Source of the DNA: Anaerolinea sp.
Lineage (GTDB): Bacteria; Chloroflexota; Anaerolineae; Anaerolineales; Villigracilaceae
Direction: 5' to 3'
Assembly: GCA_020720965.1 (NCBI GenBank)
Contig: DYNS01000022.1
Span: forward strand, 1-15,019
DNA: 15,019 nucleotides
The notes under the pieces were generated by a model that saw only the letters and a list, made by a program, of their open reading frames with translations, did not search any database and was not told the DNA's origin. The position numbers and the translations under genes are program-made. Below are positions 1-7,500 of the stretch, in pieces (within the stretch, counting starts at the first letter, position 1; each line of letters begins with the position of its first letter).

Positions 1-336
1 GTCGGCAGCGAGGATGTTGAAGAGGCGGGGGAGCAGGCGGGGGTCTTCGGTTTCGCGCAGAATGCCGAGGGCGTAGCCTCGCACGGTTTCATCTTCATCT
101 TGCAGGGCGAGGGCGGCGACTGAGTCGAAGGAGGCGATGTCGTCTTCTGCAAAGGTTTGGCTCAGTTTTGCCAGCAGGGTTTGGCGGCGAGGCAGGGGAA
201 GGTTTCCCCACGCGGTTTGGAGGGCTTGCAGGTCTTCGCCTTCCAGGTCGGAGAAGTGGGCAAGGTGGGCGGCAGGGATGGGTTTGTTGGTTTCTGCCAG
301 GTGTTGCAGAATTTGAGAGAAGGGGATGTTTTTCAT
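1..336 (-). CDS. HEAT-repeat protein, 3' part outside window
   Basis: The first 112 residues are visible, from an ATG at 336; the frame stays open to the window edge. The N-terminus reads MKNIPFSQILQHLAET. The visible end has the paired-helix pattern of a HEAT repeat: Ala/Leu-rich helices with the signature DEDETVRGYALGILRE, as in PBS-lyase/HEAT scaffolds. Its ATG overlaps the rseP stop codon as ATGA (333-336), so it is probably translated by coupling to rseP and belongs to the mvaD-rseP transcript. HEAT repeats bind proteins, so a scaffold role is plausible; no substrate or enzyme activity can be read from this fragment. The family assignment rests on only about one and a half repeats. Confidence 0.7.
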   Translation of the reverse strand, partial: MKNIPFSQILQHLAETNKPIPAAHLAHFSDLEGEDLQALQTAWGNLPLPRRQTLLAKLSQTFAEDDIASFDSVAALALQDEDETVRGYALGILRETEDPRLLPRLFNILAAD

Positions 337-1445
337 GGCAGTTGAATGTTGGCGGGGTTGATAAAGTCCATGACGTTGATGAACAGCATGAGGGCGATGA
401 GACCGAGCATGGCTACGCCGTTGATGGCGTTTTCCATGGGGGCGGGCAGGCGGCGGCGAAAGAGAATTTCGGATAGGGCGAAGAGGATGCGCCCGCCATC
501 CAATGCCGGGATGGGCAGGAGGTTGAAAACGCCCAGGGAAACGCTGAGCGAGATGACGAGCGAGAGGACGTAATAGGTCGGCTGAGAGGCAGGGACGGGG
601 GTTTCCGCGCCAGGGACGGCAGCGGCAGAAGCGGGGGCGCGGCTTTCCACATCCCGCTGTAGGGCTTGCCCAAAGAAGTCGTAAATGCCTTTAAGACCGA
701 CCAGGCGGGCATCTTCTCCGCTTACTTCGCCTTTGAGGATGGCGACTGGCAGGTATAAGACCCCTGCCGATTGGAGACCAGTGTACACAAAGCCGCCGCC
801 GATGATTTCTACCGGGGTGGCGGGGCGAGCCTCGTAGCCAAGGCTAACACCCAGAGCGCCTTGTTCCGGGCTGCGGCTGGAAAGCGGGGTGGCGGTGATT
901 TGGATGGTTTCGCCATTGCGCTGGAGGGTGAGGGTGAGGGGTTTATCTACGCTGGCGGCGATGAGGCTTTTGGCTTCTTCCAGAGTGGAAACGCTCTGCC
1001 CACTGATGGAAAGGATGACATCCTTCGGTAAAATGCCGGCTTGGGCGGCGGGAGAATCGGGCACGACATCCTGCATCAGCACCTGACCCGGCACGGGTAT
1101 GCCGGTGAGGGCGATGAGGAGGGCGGTAACGACAACGGCGGTGAGCAGGTTCATCAGCGGACCGGCGAGGAGGACGACAATCCGCTTGAGGGGGGAGGCG
1201 GCGGCGAGACCATCCGGCACGTCCGGGTCGCCTTCGCCTTTGGGGCGCACAAAACCGCCCAGGGGCAGCCAGTTGAGGGTAAATTCCGTCCCCTGCCAGT
1301 GAAACAGGGTGAGGGCTTTGGGGGGTAAGCCGAAGCCGAATTCTTCCACTTCAATTTTGAAGAGGCGGGCGGCGAGAAAATGCCCCAACTCGTGCAGGAA
1401 TATCATGCCGCCAAAAACGAGGAAAACGAGCAAGAAAGTTGTCAT
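333..1445 (-). CDS. rseP: RseP/S2P-family intramembrane zinc metalloprotease
   Basis: This 370-residue membrane protease of the site-2 protease family (M50) cleaves transmembrane segments of regulators or leftover signal peptides within the membrane. The zinc motif HELGH is at residues 18-22 in the first membrane helix. A PDZ domain follows at about 115-205 (DSPAAQAGILPKDVILSISG). The second catalytic motif, NLLPIPALDGG, lies near 308-318 and supplies the Asp ligand, and two hydrophobic segments flank it. Start choice: the ATG at 1445 follows AAGGA at a good distance and places the helix at the N-terminus; an upstream TTG at 1478 would add an unlikely polar leader. It lies 59 bp after mvaD and overlaps the next gene by 4 bp. 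Its substrate, possibly an anti-sigma factor, is not in the window. Confidence 0.93.
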   Translation of the reverse strand: MTTFLLVFLVFGGMIFLHELGHFLAARLFKIEVEEFGFGLPPKALTLFHWQGTEFTLNWLPLGGFVRPKGEGDPDVPDGLAAASPLKRIVVLLAGPLMNLLTAVVVTALLIALTGIPVPGQVLMQDVVPDSPAAQAGILPKDVILSISGQSVSTLEEAKSLIAASVDKPLTLTLQRNGETIQITATPLSSRSPEQGALGVSLGYEARPATPVEIIGGGFVYTGLQSAGVLYLPVAILKGEVSGEDARLVGLKGIYDFFGQALQRDVESRAPASAAAVPGAETPVPASQPTYYVLSLVISLSVSLGVFNLLPIPALDGGRILFALSEILFRRRLPAPMENAINGVAMLGLIALMLFINVMDFINPANIQLP

Positions 1446-1504
1446 ATTCTGTCCTTCTGCGGGGGAGAAAACCCGCAAAGCGGAGCGATTATATCGTTAT
1501 TTTG

Positions 1505-2479
1505 TTAGGGCAAAATGAGAGCGCCGCCGCCCACCGGGGAAACCAGAACCGCCTGCACGCCGGGGATTTGACTTAACATTTGTTGTGCCTGGGCGGCATG
1601 GCTTTGGGGGCAAATGACGTGGACGTTTGCGCCCGCGTCTATGGTGTAGGCAAGCGGCTGTCCCTCCCGGCGGCTGCGGCGCACCGCCGCCATGACGCTG
1701 AGGGTGGCGGGTTGCCAGTAAAACAAGGCGGGGCGGCTGGTCATCATTACGGCGTGCATCAGGTCGGAGTCTTGTTCGATGATTTCTGCCAGGGCGGTAA
1801 AATCGCGTTCCAAAATGGCGCGGCGACAAATTTCCAGCCGCCGGGGGGCATCCGCTACGCGGGCAGCTTGCAGGGGGCTGCTGGGAGCGAGGTCGTGTCC
1901 CTCGCTAGAGCCGGTGTCTTTTTCGGCGGCGGCAACCACCGCCACACAATCGGCGAGCGCCCAATGTTCGGGCGGGGCAATCGAAACCGCCACCGAATCT
2001 TCGTCTCCGCTGCCCATTTGCCATTCCACAAAGCCGGAGGGGATGCTGCGGGAGGCGGAACCAGACCCCAAACGGGCGAGGCGCGAGAGGGCGGCTTGTT
2101 CCAGGTTTAGCCCCGCCGCCTGGCTCGCCGCCAAAGCGAGAGCGGCAAACCCGGAAGCGGAGGAGGCAATCCCCGCCCCGGTGGGGAAGTTGTTTTCTGA
2201 GACCACTTCGGCGGCGAGGGAAATCCCTGCCCTTTGGCGAACCAGCCCCAAAATGGCAGAAACCCGCTGTAATCCTTTGCCGCTCACCGGCAAACCGTTA
2301 ATGTGGAGCGAATCCTGTTCCACGCCGCCAAAGGTGACGGTGGTGCGGGTGTGCAGGTTTGCCAGGTTCATGGAGATGGAGCCGTTGACGGGCAGGCGCA
2401 AGGCGGAATGGCGGTTGCCCCAATATTTGATGAAGGCAATATTGGGCGAGGCTTGGGCGGTGGCGGACATGGTTTTCAT
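1505..2479 (-). CDS. mvaD: Diphosphomevalonate decarboxylase (GHMP family)
   Basis: This 324-residue cytosolic enzyme of the mevalonate route uses ATP to phosphorylate and decarboxylate (di)phosphomevalonate, giving isopentenyl (di)phosphate. Family motifs visible: NIAFIKYWGNR near residues 13-23, the GHMP phosphate loop PTGAGIASSASGFAALA, the segment SGSASRSIPSGFVEW, and TIDAGANVHVI with the likely catalytic Asp281. Length is typical. The ATG at 2479 has only a weak ribosome binding site, but a diverged copy of the same N-terminus at 4377 also begins MKT, which supports this start over the Met at codon 4. Some Chloroflexota use a phosphomevalonate decarboxylase instead, so mono- versus diphosphate specificity is open. 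It heads the mvaD-rseP-HEAT run and is divergent from the ATPase gene. Confidence 0.9.
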   Translation of the reverse strand: MKTMSATAQASPNIAFIKYWGNRHSALRLPVNGSISMNLANLHTRTTVTFGGVEQDSLHINGLPVSGKGLQRVSAILGLVRQRAGISLAAEVVSENNFPTGAGIASSASGFAALALAASQAAGLNLEQAALSRLARLGSGSASRSIPSGFVEWQMGSGDEDSVAVSIAPPEHWALADCVAVVAAAEKDTGSSEGHDLAPSSPLQAARVADAPRRLEICRRAILERDFTALAEIIEQDSDLMHAVMMTSRPALFYWQPATLSVMAAVRRSRREGQPLAYTIDAGANVHVICPQSHAAQAQQMLSQIPGVQAVLVSPVGGGALILP

Positions 2480-2533
2480 AGTCGTTTTCTGTAGAATTTA
2501 GGTGGAAATAACACAGTTTTGACCCCGAGTTAT

Positions 2534-2576
2534 TGGTGTTTACTTGTGATACTATCGCAGGCTTCAAATATTGGGG
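2534..2576 (+). repeat. Left imperfect direct repeat flanking the ATPase gene
   Basis: Bases 2534-2558 match 4305-4329 at 20 of 25 positions in the same orientation (shared core GATAC-ATCGC). After a short gap of 8 versus 6 bases, both copies continue with AATATT and a G run. The two copies are about 1.77 kb apart and bracket the plus-strand ATPase gene. Confidence 0.6.
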
Positions 2577-2580
2577 CAAC
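2564..2580 (+). repeat. 17-nt inverted copy of mvaD coding sequence
   Basis: TCAAATATTGGGGCAAC here is identical to the minus strand of 2414-2430 inside mvaD, where it encodes part of IKYWGN. Read in frame on the plus strand, the surroundings give TIAGFKYWGNN followed by a stop, compared with NIAFIKYWGNR in mvaD. It is either a second mvaD scrap in opposite orientation or an inverted repeat across the mvaD start. Confidence 0.55.
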
Positions 2581-2630
2581 AATTGAAGTTTACCACGTCC
2601 GTAAACGCAATATAAAATGGTTGGCCTCTT

Positions 2631-2674
2631 CGTATTTATTATAATTTGGATTATAATAAATACGATTATAATAA
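2631..2674 (+). promoter_or_regulatory. Perfect inverted repeat plus third half-site at ATPase promoter
   Basis: CGTATTTATTATAAT (2631-2645), a 4-base TTGG spacer, and its exact reverse complement (2650-2664) form a 15-bp palindrome. The inner 10 bases, ATTATAATAA, recur directly at 2665-2674, just before the AGGAGG. TATAAT hexamers at 2640-2645 and 2652-2657 could be -10 boxes, but no good -35 is seen. A dyad over the -10 with a third half-site looks like an operator, perhaps for autoregulation through the winged helix of the encoded protein (inference). The first ATG in this frame (2646) lies inside the palindrome and is not a likely start. Confidence 0.6.
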
Positions 2675-2687
2675 CAGGAGGTCGCCC

Positions 2688-4124
2688 ATGTTTGTCGATC
2701 GGAAAAAGGAGTTGGCATTCTTAAACGATTTACTCACCCGCGAACGTCCAGGGCCGGCACAGTTGGTGTTGCTCTATGGCCGGCGGCGTGTGGGAAAAAC
2801 AGAGTTGCTTATTCATTGGGCAAAAAATAGCGGGGTTGATTTCACTTATTGGGCCGCAGAACGAGAAAGCCCCAACATGCAACGCAACAGCCTTTTTGCT
2901 CGTTTGCTCAACGTGCCTGAAGATAGTGCTCCGGTGCATCGTACCTGGTCTGCTTTGTGGCAGGCAGTTGCCAATCATTTTGGGGGCAAACGACACGTTC
3001 TTATTTTGGATGAACTGCCCTATGCAGCCGAGGCTGACCCGGCAATGCTTTCTGCGCTGCAACATGCCTGGGATCAATATTTCCAGCGTTCCAACCTGGT
3101 TATCATTCTCTGTGGTTCCCATGTCAGGGTGATGGAAACCCTGCTGTCGCGTCAATCGCCATTATTTGGACGGATGACAGCCCAGTGGCATCTTGAACCA
3201 TTACCATTTTCCAGTTTGCAAGAGTTTTTTCCTGGCTGGAATGCTGATGAGCGAGTAGCGGCTTACGCAATTGTTGGCGGCATCCCTGCCTACCTGAATT
3301 GGTTTAATCCCAAGTATTCTCTTGTGGAAAATATCCGAAAGGTTATTTTGGCCTCAGGCGGAATGTTCCTGGCAGAGCCGGTATTTCTTCTTTATGATGA
3401 AGTTCGTGAACTTAAAAATTATCTGGCAGTGCTAAAAGCCATTGGTACCGGAAACCATACCCTCAGTGAAATTGGGCAGCATGCTTTCCTGCCAAGCACA
3501 GCGGTCAATGCTTATTTATCCACTTTGCAGGAATTACGATTGGTAGAAAGACGTTTGCCGGTGATGGTTCGTCCCGGAGAACGTGGCAAATCTCGCGCGG
3601 GAAGGTACCACTTAAGCGACCCCTATTTCCGGTTCTATTTTCATTTTCTTGCCTCTTTTCAAGATGACCCCCTGACGAGTTCGGAACAAATCCTTGAACG
3701 TATTCAGCAGAATTTACGGGCTTTTGTTGGTGCGACTGCTTTCGAGGAACTTTGCCGCCAATGGGCGATTGTAGAAGGAAAAGCAGGGAACCTGCCTTTT
3801 GTTCCAAATGCGGTAGGCGGTCACTGGAGCCGCCGGGTGCAGATAGATGTTGTTGCGCTGAATTGGAACAGTAAAAAAATTCTATTGGGAGAATGCAAAT
3901 GGGGAGCGGACAAAATTGACCGCCAAGTAGCCCTGGACTTAACCGGCGAAAAGACCCGCCTGGCGTTACTCGACTTGCCAGATATGGGACAAGGCTGGCA
4001 AGTGTACCCTGTGCTCTTCGGTCGCCAGGGGTTTACGGATGCAGCCCAAAGTGAGATACGCGATTTAGGAGGTTTCTGTATCCATTTACAGGAGTTAGAT
4101 AAGGTGTTGAACGGTGCGAGTTAA
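2688..4124 (+). CDS. AAA+ ATPase with winged helix and DUF234 nuclease-like C-terminus
   Basis: This 478-residue protein belongs to the archaeal-type ATPase family (AAA_14 / DUF234), common in archaea and scattered in bacteria; the cellular role is not established. Walker A GRRRVGKTE is at 31-39, Walker B VLILDE at 104-109 and a sensor-like LVIILCGS at 137-144. A winged-helix segment follows at about 245-290 (LSEIGQHAFLPSTAVNAYLS). The C-terminal domain carries YHLSDPYFRFY (about 307-317) and then IDVVALNWNSKKILLGECKW. There D387, E402 and K404 match the D...ExK pattern of PD-(D/E)xK nucleases, so the nuclease-like core looks intact. The ATG at 2688 follows AGGAGG with a 6-base spacer. It is the only plus-strand gene and has lower G+C (about half by eye) than its neighbours, so transfer is likely. 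Confidence 0.85.
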   Translation: MFVDRKKELAFLNDLLTRERPGPAQLVLLYGRRRVGKTELLIHWAKNSGVDFTYWAAERESPNMQRNSLFARLLNVPEDSAPVHRTWSALWQAVANHFGGKRHVLILDELPYAAEADPAMLSALQHAWDQYFQRSNLVIILCGSHVRVMETLLSRQSPLFGRMTAQWHLEPLPFSSLQEFFPGWNADERVAAYAIVGGIPAYLNWFNPKYSLVENIRKVILASGGMFLAEPVFLLYDEVRELKNYLAVLKAIGTGNHTLSEIGQHAFLPSTAVNAYLSTLQELRLVERRLPVMVRPGERGKSRAGRYHLSDPYFRFYFHFLASFQDDPLTSSEQILERIQQNLRAFVGATAFEELCRQWAIVEGKAGNLPFVPNAVGGHWSRRVQIDVVALNWNSKKILLGECKWGADKIDRQVALDLTGEKTRLALLDLPDMGQGWQVYPVLFGRQGFTDAAQSEIRDLGGFCIHLQELDKVLNGAS

Positions 4125-4167
4125 CCGCGATACCTAGACAAATAAAGCAACCCATCTGGCATCCCTG

Positions 4168-4184
4168 GCCTATCAAAGATAGGC
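4168..4184 (+). repeat. Small hairpin after ATPase stop
   Basis: GCCTATC and GATAGGC pair perfectly around an AAA loop, 44 bases after the ATPase stop codon. No T-run follows, so it is more likely an mRNA 3'-end structure than a terminator. Confidence 0.45.
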
Positions 4185-4206
4185 ATACATAAGAATGGAT
4201 TAAACG

Positions 4207-4246
4207 GTTACGCTCCCTGAAAGTTGGGAGCGTAACTTATTTTATG
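4207..4246 (+). terminator. Terminator of the ATPase gene
   Basis: GTTACGCTCCC (4207-4217) pairs perfectly with GGGAGCGTAAC (4226-4236) around an 8-base loop. TTATTTTATG follows, an imperfect T-rich tail. Position and orientation suit rho-independent termination of the ATPase transcript. Confidence 0.7.
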
Positions 4247-4287
4247 AATTTTGGCTTGAATTTCTCTATATGTAGGTAATAACCAAC

Positions 4288-4377
4288 CTAGCCGCCACCA
4301 GATATGCTGTTCGCTTGAGATACCATCGCCAAAGCAATATTCGGGTTTGCTTGGGCGGTGGCTGAGCGAGTTTTCAT
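4288..4377 (-). pseudogene. mvaD N-terminal remnant
   Basis: On the minus strand from the ATG at 4377, the first 15 codons read MKTRSATAQANPNIA, against MKTMSATAQASPNIA in mvaD (13 of 15 identical). At DNA level 4334-4377 aligns without gaps to 2436-2479 at 34 of 44 positions, and several differences are synonymous, so the copy diverged while still coding. Homology then stops: the frame continues with unrelated residues and ends at TAG (4288-4290). This is a broken start of an mvaD homologue, left by rearrangement or by replacement with a related allele. The right direct repeat overlaps its 3' part. Confidence 0.75.
4305..4345 (+). repeat. Right imperfect direct repeat flanking the ATPase gene
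   Basis: Partner of the repeat at 2534-2576: 20 of 25 positions identical at 4305-4329, then AATATT and GGG at nearly the same spacing. The repeat runs into the mvaD remnant, so the two features share the AATATT block. Confidence 0.6.
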
Positions 4378-4457
4378 CTTTTTACACACAAAACCGCAGC
4401 GTTGTGCGATTTTCCTTTCTTTTTATGGCGCTCCCGTTTTGGGCGGGATGGCAGTGT

Positions 4458-4514
4458 AGGGGCGACCCGGCCGGGCATAACCTGATACGTTTTCGCGCTG
4501 GGTGGGTCGCCCCT
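4458..4514. repeat. GGGGCGACCC inverted repeat (REP/MITE-like)
   Basis: AGGGGCGACCC (4458-4468) and GGGTCGCCCCT (4504-4514) are exact reverse complements around a 35-base middle. I recall this GTAGGGGCGACC...GGTCGCCCC arrangement as a dispersed intergenic repeat in several bacterial groups. It lies just beyond the CHAT gene stop and could form a stem at the 3' end of that transcript. Confidence 0.6.
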
Positions 4515-4571
4515 GCGTTTTTTATAATGCCCGCGGGTATATGCGAGCGCTTGTGAAACAACGCTGCCAGC

Positions 4572-7500
4572 CTAACCCAATTCGCGCAGGGCGTCTTTCA
4601 ACGCCTCGAAGAGGCCCGTTAGCTGCCTGGGCAGCCCGGACGGCAGGGGTGGCAGGGACTGCCCCAGCGCGGCAGCGCCCAGGAAGGCCGCGATTTCGGG
4701 GAAGGGCGGCTGGGCCGCGCTCATTTGGGCCAGGGCCTCGGCCAGATCGGGCGGCAGGGCCAGCTGGCGCGCCCGGACGGTGTAGCAGGCCTGGGCGACT
4801 TCTTGCAAGTGATTGAACAGTTCCGGCGGGATTTGCCCCTCGGGCGTTCCTTCGCCGCGCTCGCGGCGCTTGATTTCGGCATATTTGGTTTCATATTTGG
4901 CCTGCCACGCCGCCGCGGAGGGCTCATCGCCGCGGGCGCGGGCGATTTTGGCGAGGTTGGAGTAGTCTTTCCACAAATCAGGATGATCAAGTGACTCATG
5001 AATTGCCAATGCTTGGCGCATGTTTTGCTCTGCCGCTTCAAAATCACCACGCTTCTGATGCAAAACGCTCAGTTGGGCATAGGAACTAGCTGCATCAAGA
5101 GGGTTACCTGACTGACTATCGATTTTCGATGCAATCTCCACTTCCTTAACAGCCTTGTCCAGCCAGGCGCGGCCGGAGGGGTCGCCTTCGGGCAGGGCTT
5201 CGGCGCGGGTCTGGTAGAGGATGCCCAGGTTTTGGGCAATGACAGCCAGTTGGGCGCGGTCGTTCAACTGCAGCGCCAGCTCGCGGGCGCGCCCATACCA
5301 GGCTTCGGCAGCCCCCAGGTCGCCGCGCTGCGCTTCGGCGCTGGCGAGCAGGTCGCAGGTGCGCATTTCGCTGGCGGGCTTGTTGGCGCGCTGGAAGAGG
5401 GCGATGGCTTGTTTGTACAGTTCCACGGCGCGCGGGTGGTGGCCCTGCTCATCCTGCAAAGTGCCCTGGTGCTGGAGCGTGATGCCTTGCAACTCCCAAT
5501 CCCCGGCGGCGCGGGCGGCTTGCAGGGCTTCGTCGTAGCGAGTCTCGGCGGCGGCGTAGCGGTGGGCGGCGGTGAGGATTTGGGCGGAACGGCCAAGACC
5601 ACTTGCCAGGTTTCGCTGGTCGCCAAGTTCACGCCGAATCTCCAACCCGCGTTCGTTGGCTTCCAGCGCCGCATCGAACTTGCCCAACTTCCGGAGCGCA
5701 TTCGCCAGGTCGCCCAGGGCGGCGGCGAGGTTGCCTCGTATTGCTTCGAGACCTGTCGGGTTTTGAAAACCCGACAGGTCTTTTTCCATCATCTCGAAGC
5801 GAGTCACCGCCTCGCGCACCGGAGCCAGCGCCAGGTCGGGACGGTTGGCGTTAACGAAAATAAGCGCCAACTGCCGGTAAGCCAGCCCAATCTGGAAGGC
5901 AAGGGCCTGCCCTGAGCCTGTCGAAGGGGCCAGCCCCTCACTTTGCAGGCGCTGGAGCAGGGCTTGTACCATCTCCACTGCCTCCTGCGCCCTGCCCTGG
6001 GTGAAGAGCGTCCAGGCGTGGTCGAGGATGGCGTTGCAGGCGGCTTCATCCAGCACCTCGTCGGGCAGGCGCGCCCGCACCCATTCGGTCAGGGCATCCC
6101 GTTCGCGGTTGCGCCCGGCGCTTTGCAGGTAGCGTTGCAGGGTGTCGGCCAGATTTGATATTTCACTGCGCAGGCCCCGCGCGGCGGCGGCGCCCAGGGC
6201 GCGGCGGAAGTTGGCTTCCTCGCGCGCCATCAGCGCCATCCCGGCGGCGGGCTGTTGTCCGCGCAGGGCGTTGTCAGCCAGTCGCATGACCGCCAGGTAG
6301 ACCTGAATGAAACGTTCCCCGGCGGCTGCCGGGTCGGGTACTTCGTCCGCGCGGGCGGCGTAGGCAAGGGTCGGGTGGAAGCGCAGGTAGGGGGAGTTGA
6401 ATTGGTCGAGGGTTTCGACTTTGAGCAGGGCGGTGGCTTCGAGTTCAATGCGTGCCAGGTGCCAGGTGTCAGGTGTCAGGTTGGCGAAGTCGAGCAGGAA
6501 TTGTTCAAAAACGCCGCCTTCGAACCAGGCCAGCCAGGGCAGGAGGGCCTGGGCAGGTTGGCTCAGGTGCTGGCGCGAGAATTCCAGCGAGGCGCGCAAG
6601 CCCCGGTTGCGGCTTTCGCTGGCATCGGCATTGGTAAATTTCTCGAGCAGCGCCCCAAAATCGGCGCAAATCTGCCGGGGGGTCAGGTCTTTCAGGTGCG
6701 GGGCAATCAACTCGACCGAGAGCGGGTGGTCGGCGAGCAGGTCGAGCAGTTTGTCCATTTCGTGGCGCTCGTAACCGGCGCGCTCGGTCTTAATCCCCTT
6801 GACATCCAGCGCGGCAGCCAGCAGGTGCAGGCTGTCGGGGCGTTTGAGCCCCTCCAGCGCGTATTCCTTGATGCCCGGCAAGCCGGTCTGCTGCGGGCGG
6901 CAGGTCACCAGCAGGCGGCTGGCGGGCTTGCCGGCGGTCAGGTCGCGGTACAGGCGCTGGATTTCGGCGCGCTCGGCGGGGGAGTAGGAGGTTAATTCTC
7001 CCTCACCCTGGCTCCCTTCGGGAGAGGGGTGAGGGGTGAGGGCGGGCGCGTTATATATCGCCAGCGTCGACTCGAAGTTATCCCAGACCACCAGGGCTTT
7101 TTGCTCGTGGAACAGGCGCACGGCGGTCTGCCACTGGCCCTCGGGGCGGTCGTCATCCAGGCGGCGGCTGAAATTGTCGCCTTCCAGGGCATTGCCAATC
7201 AACTGCACGGCGCGGGTCGCCCCGGCTTTTTGCTCAAAACTGATGAAAACCGCCTTGTCGAAGCGCCCGGTGCGCAGCCACCAGGCTGCCGCCTCGCGCG
7301 AAAGGGCGGTTTTGCCCATCCCGCCCATGCCGCTCAGCACCACGCCGTTGTGCCGGCGGAAGGCGCGCTCGATTTCGAGCAGTTCCAGCACCCGGCCATG
7401 GAAGTGGTACATCGGTTCGGGCGGGAAACCCTGCAGGCCGACCGTGGACGAAGAACGCTGGACGCTGGTATGTCCTTCGCTCTTGCCCAGCAAAACCGGG

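Larger units (their letters stand above)
2480..2687. other. Divergent intergenic region, mvaD / ATPase
   Basis: This is the upstream region of two divergent genes. It holds the left flanking direct repeat (2534-2572), a 17-nt inverted copy of an mvaD coding segment (2564-2580) and the A+T-rich palindrome at the ATPase promoter. I see no convincing -35/-10 pair for mvaD and no small gene. Confidence 0.6.
4125..4571. other. Intergenic region between ATPase and CHAT gene 3' ends
   Basis: This 447-base stretch holds no intact gene. In order it contains a small hairpin, a strong terminator-like hairpin, the right direct repeat, an mvaD N-terminal remnant on the minus strand and a GGGGCGACCC inverted repeat. 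The left part resembles the ATPase gene in base composition and the right part resembles the G+C-rich backbone. Confidence 0.65.

Noticed and set aside
2298..2582. Minus-strand frame overlapping the mvaD start
   Set aside because: It overlaps mvaD in another frame and its own N-terminal part is made of the repeat sequences; no independent support.
2646..2687. Upstream in-frame start for the ATPase at 2646
   Set aside because: It begins inside the palindrome without a ribosome site, while the ATG at 2688 has AGGAGG at ideal spacing.
5749..5781. Palindrome followed by Ts as a plus-strand terminator
   Set aside because: No plus-strand gene lies upstream; it sits within the minus-strand CHAT coding frame and is better explained as a repeat insert.
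6452..6480. CRISPR-like short repeats
   Set aside because: The units are 7 bases in direct tandem without spacers; no array or cas gene is present.
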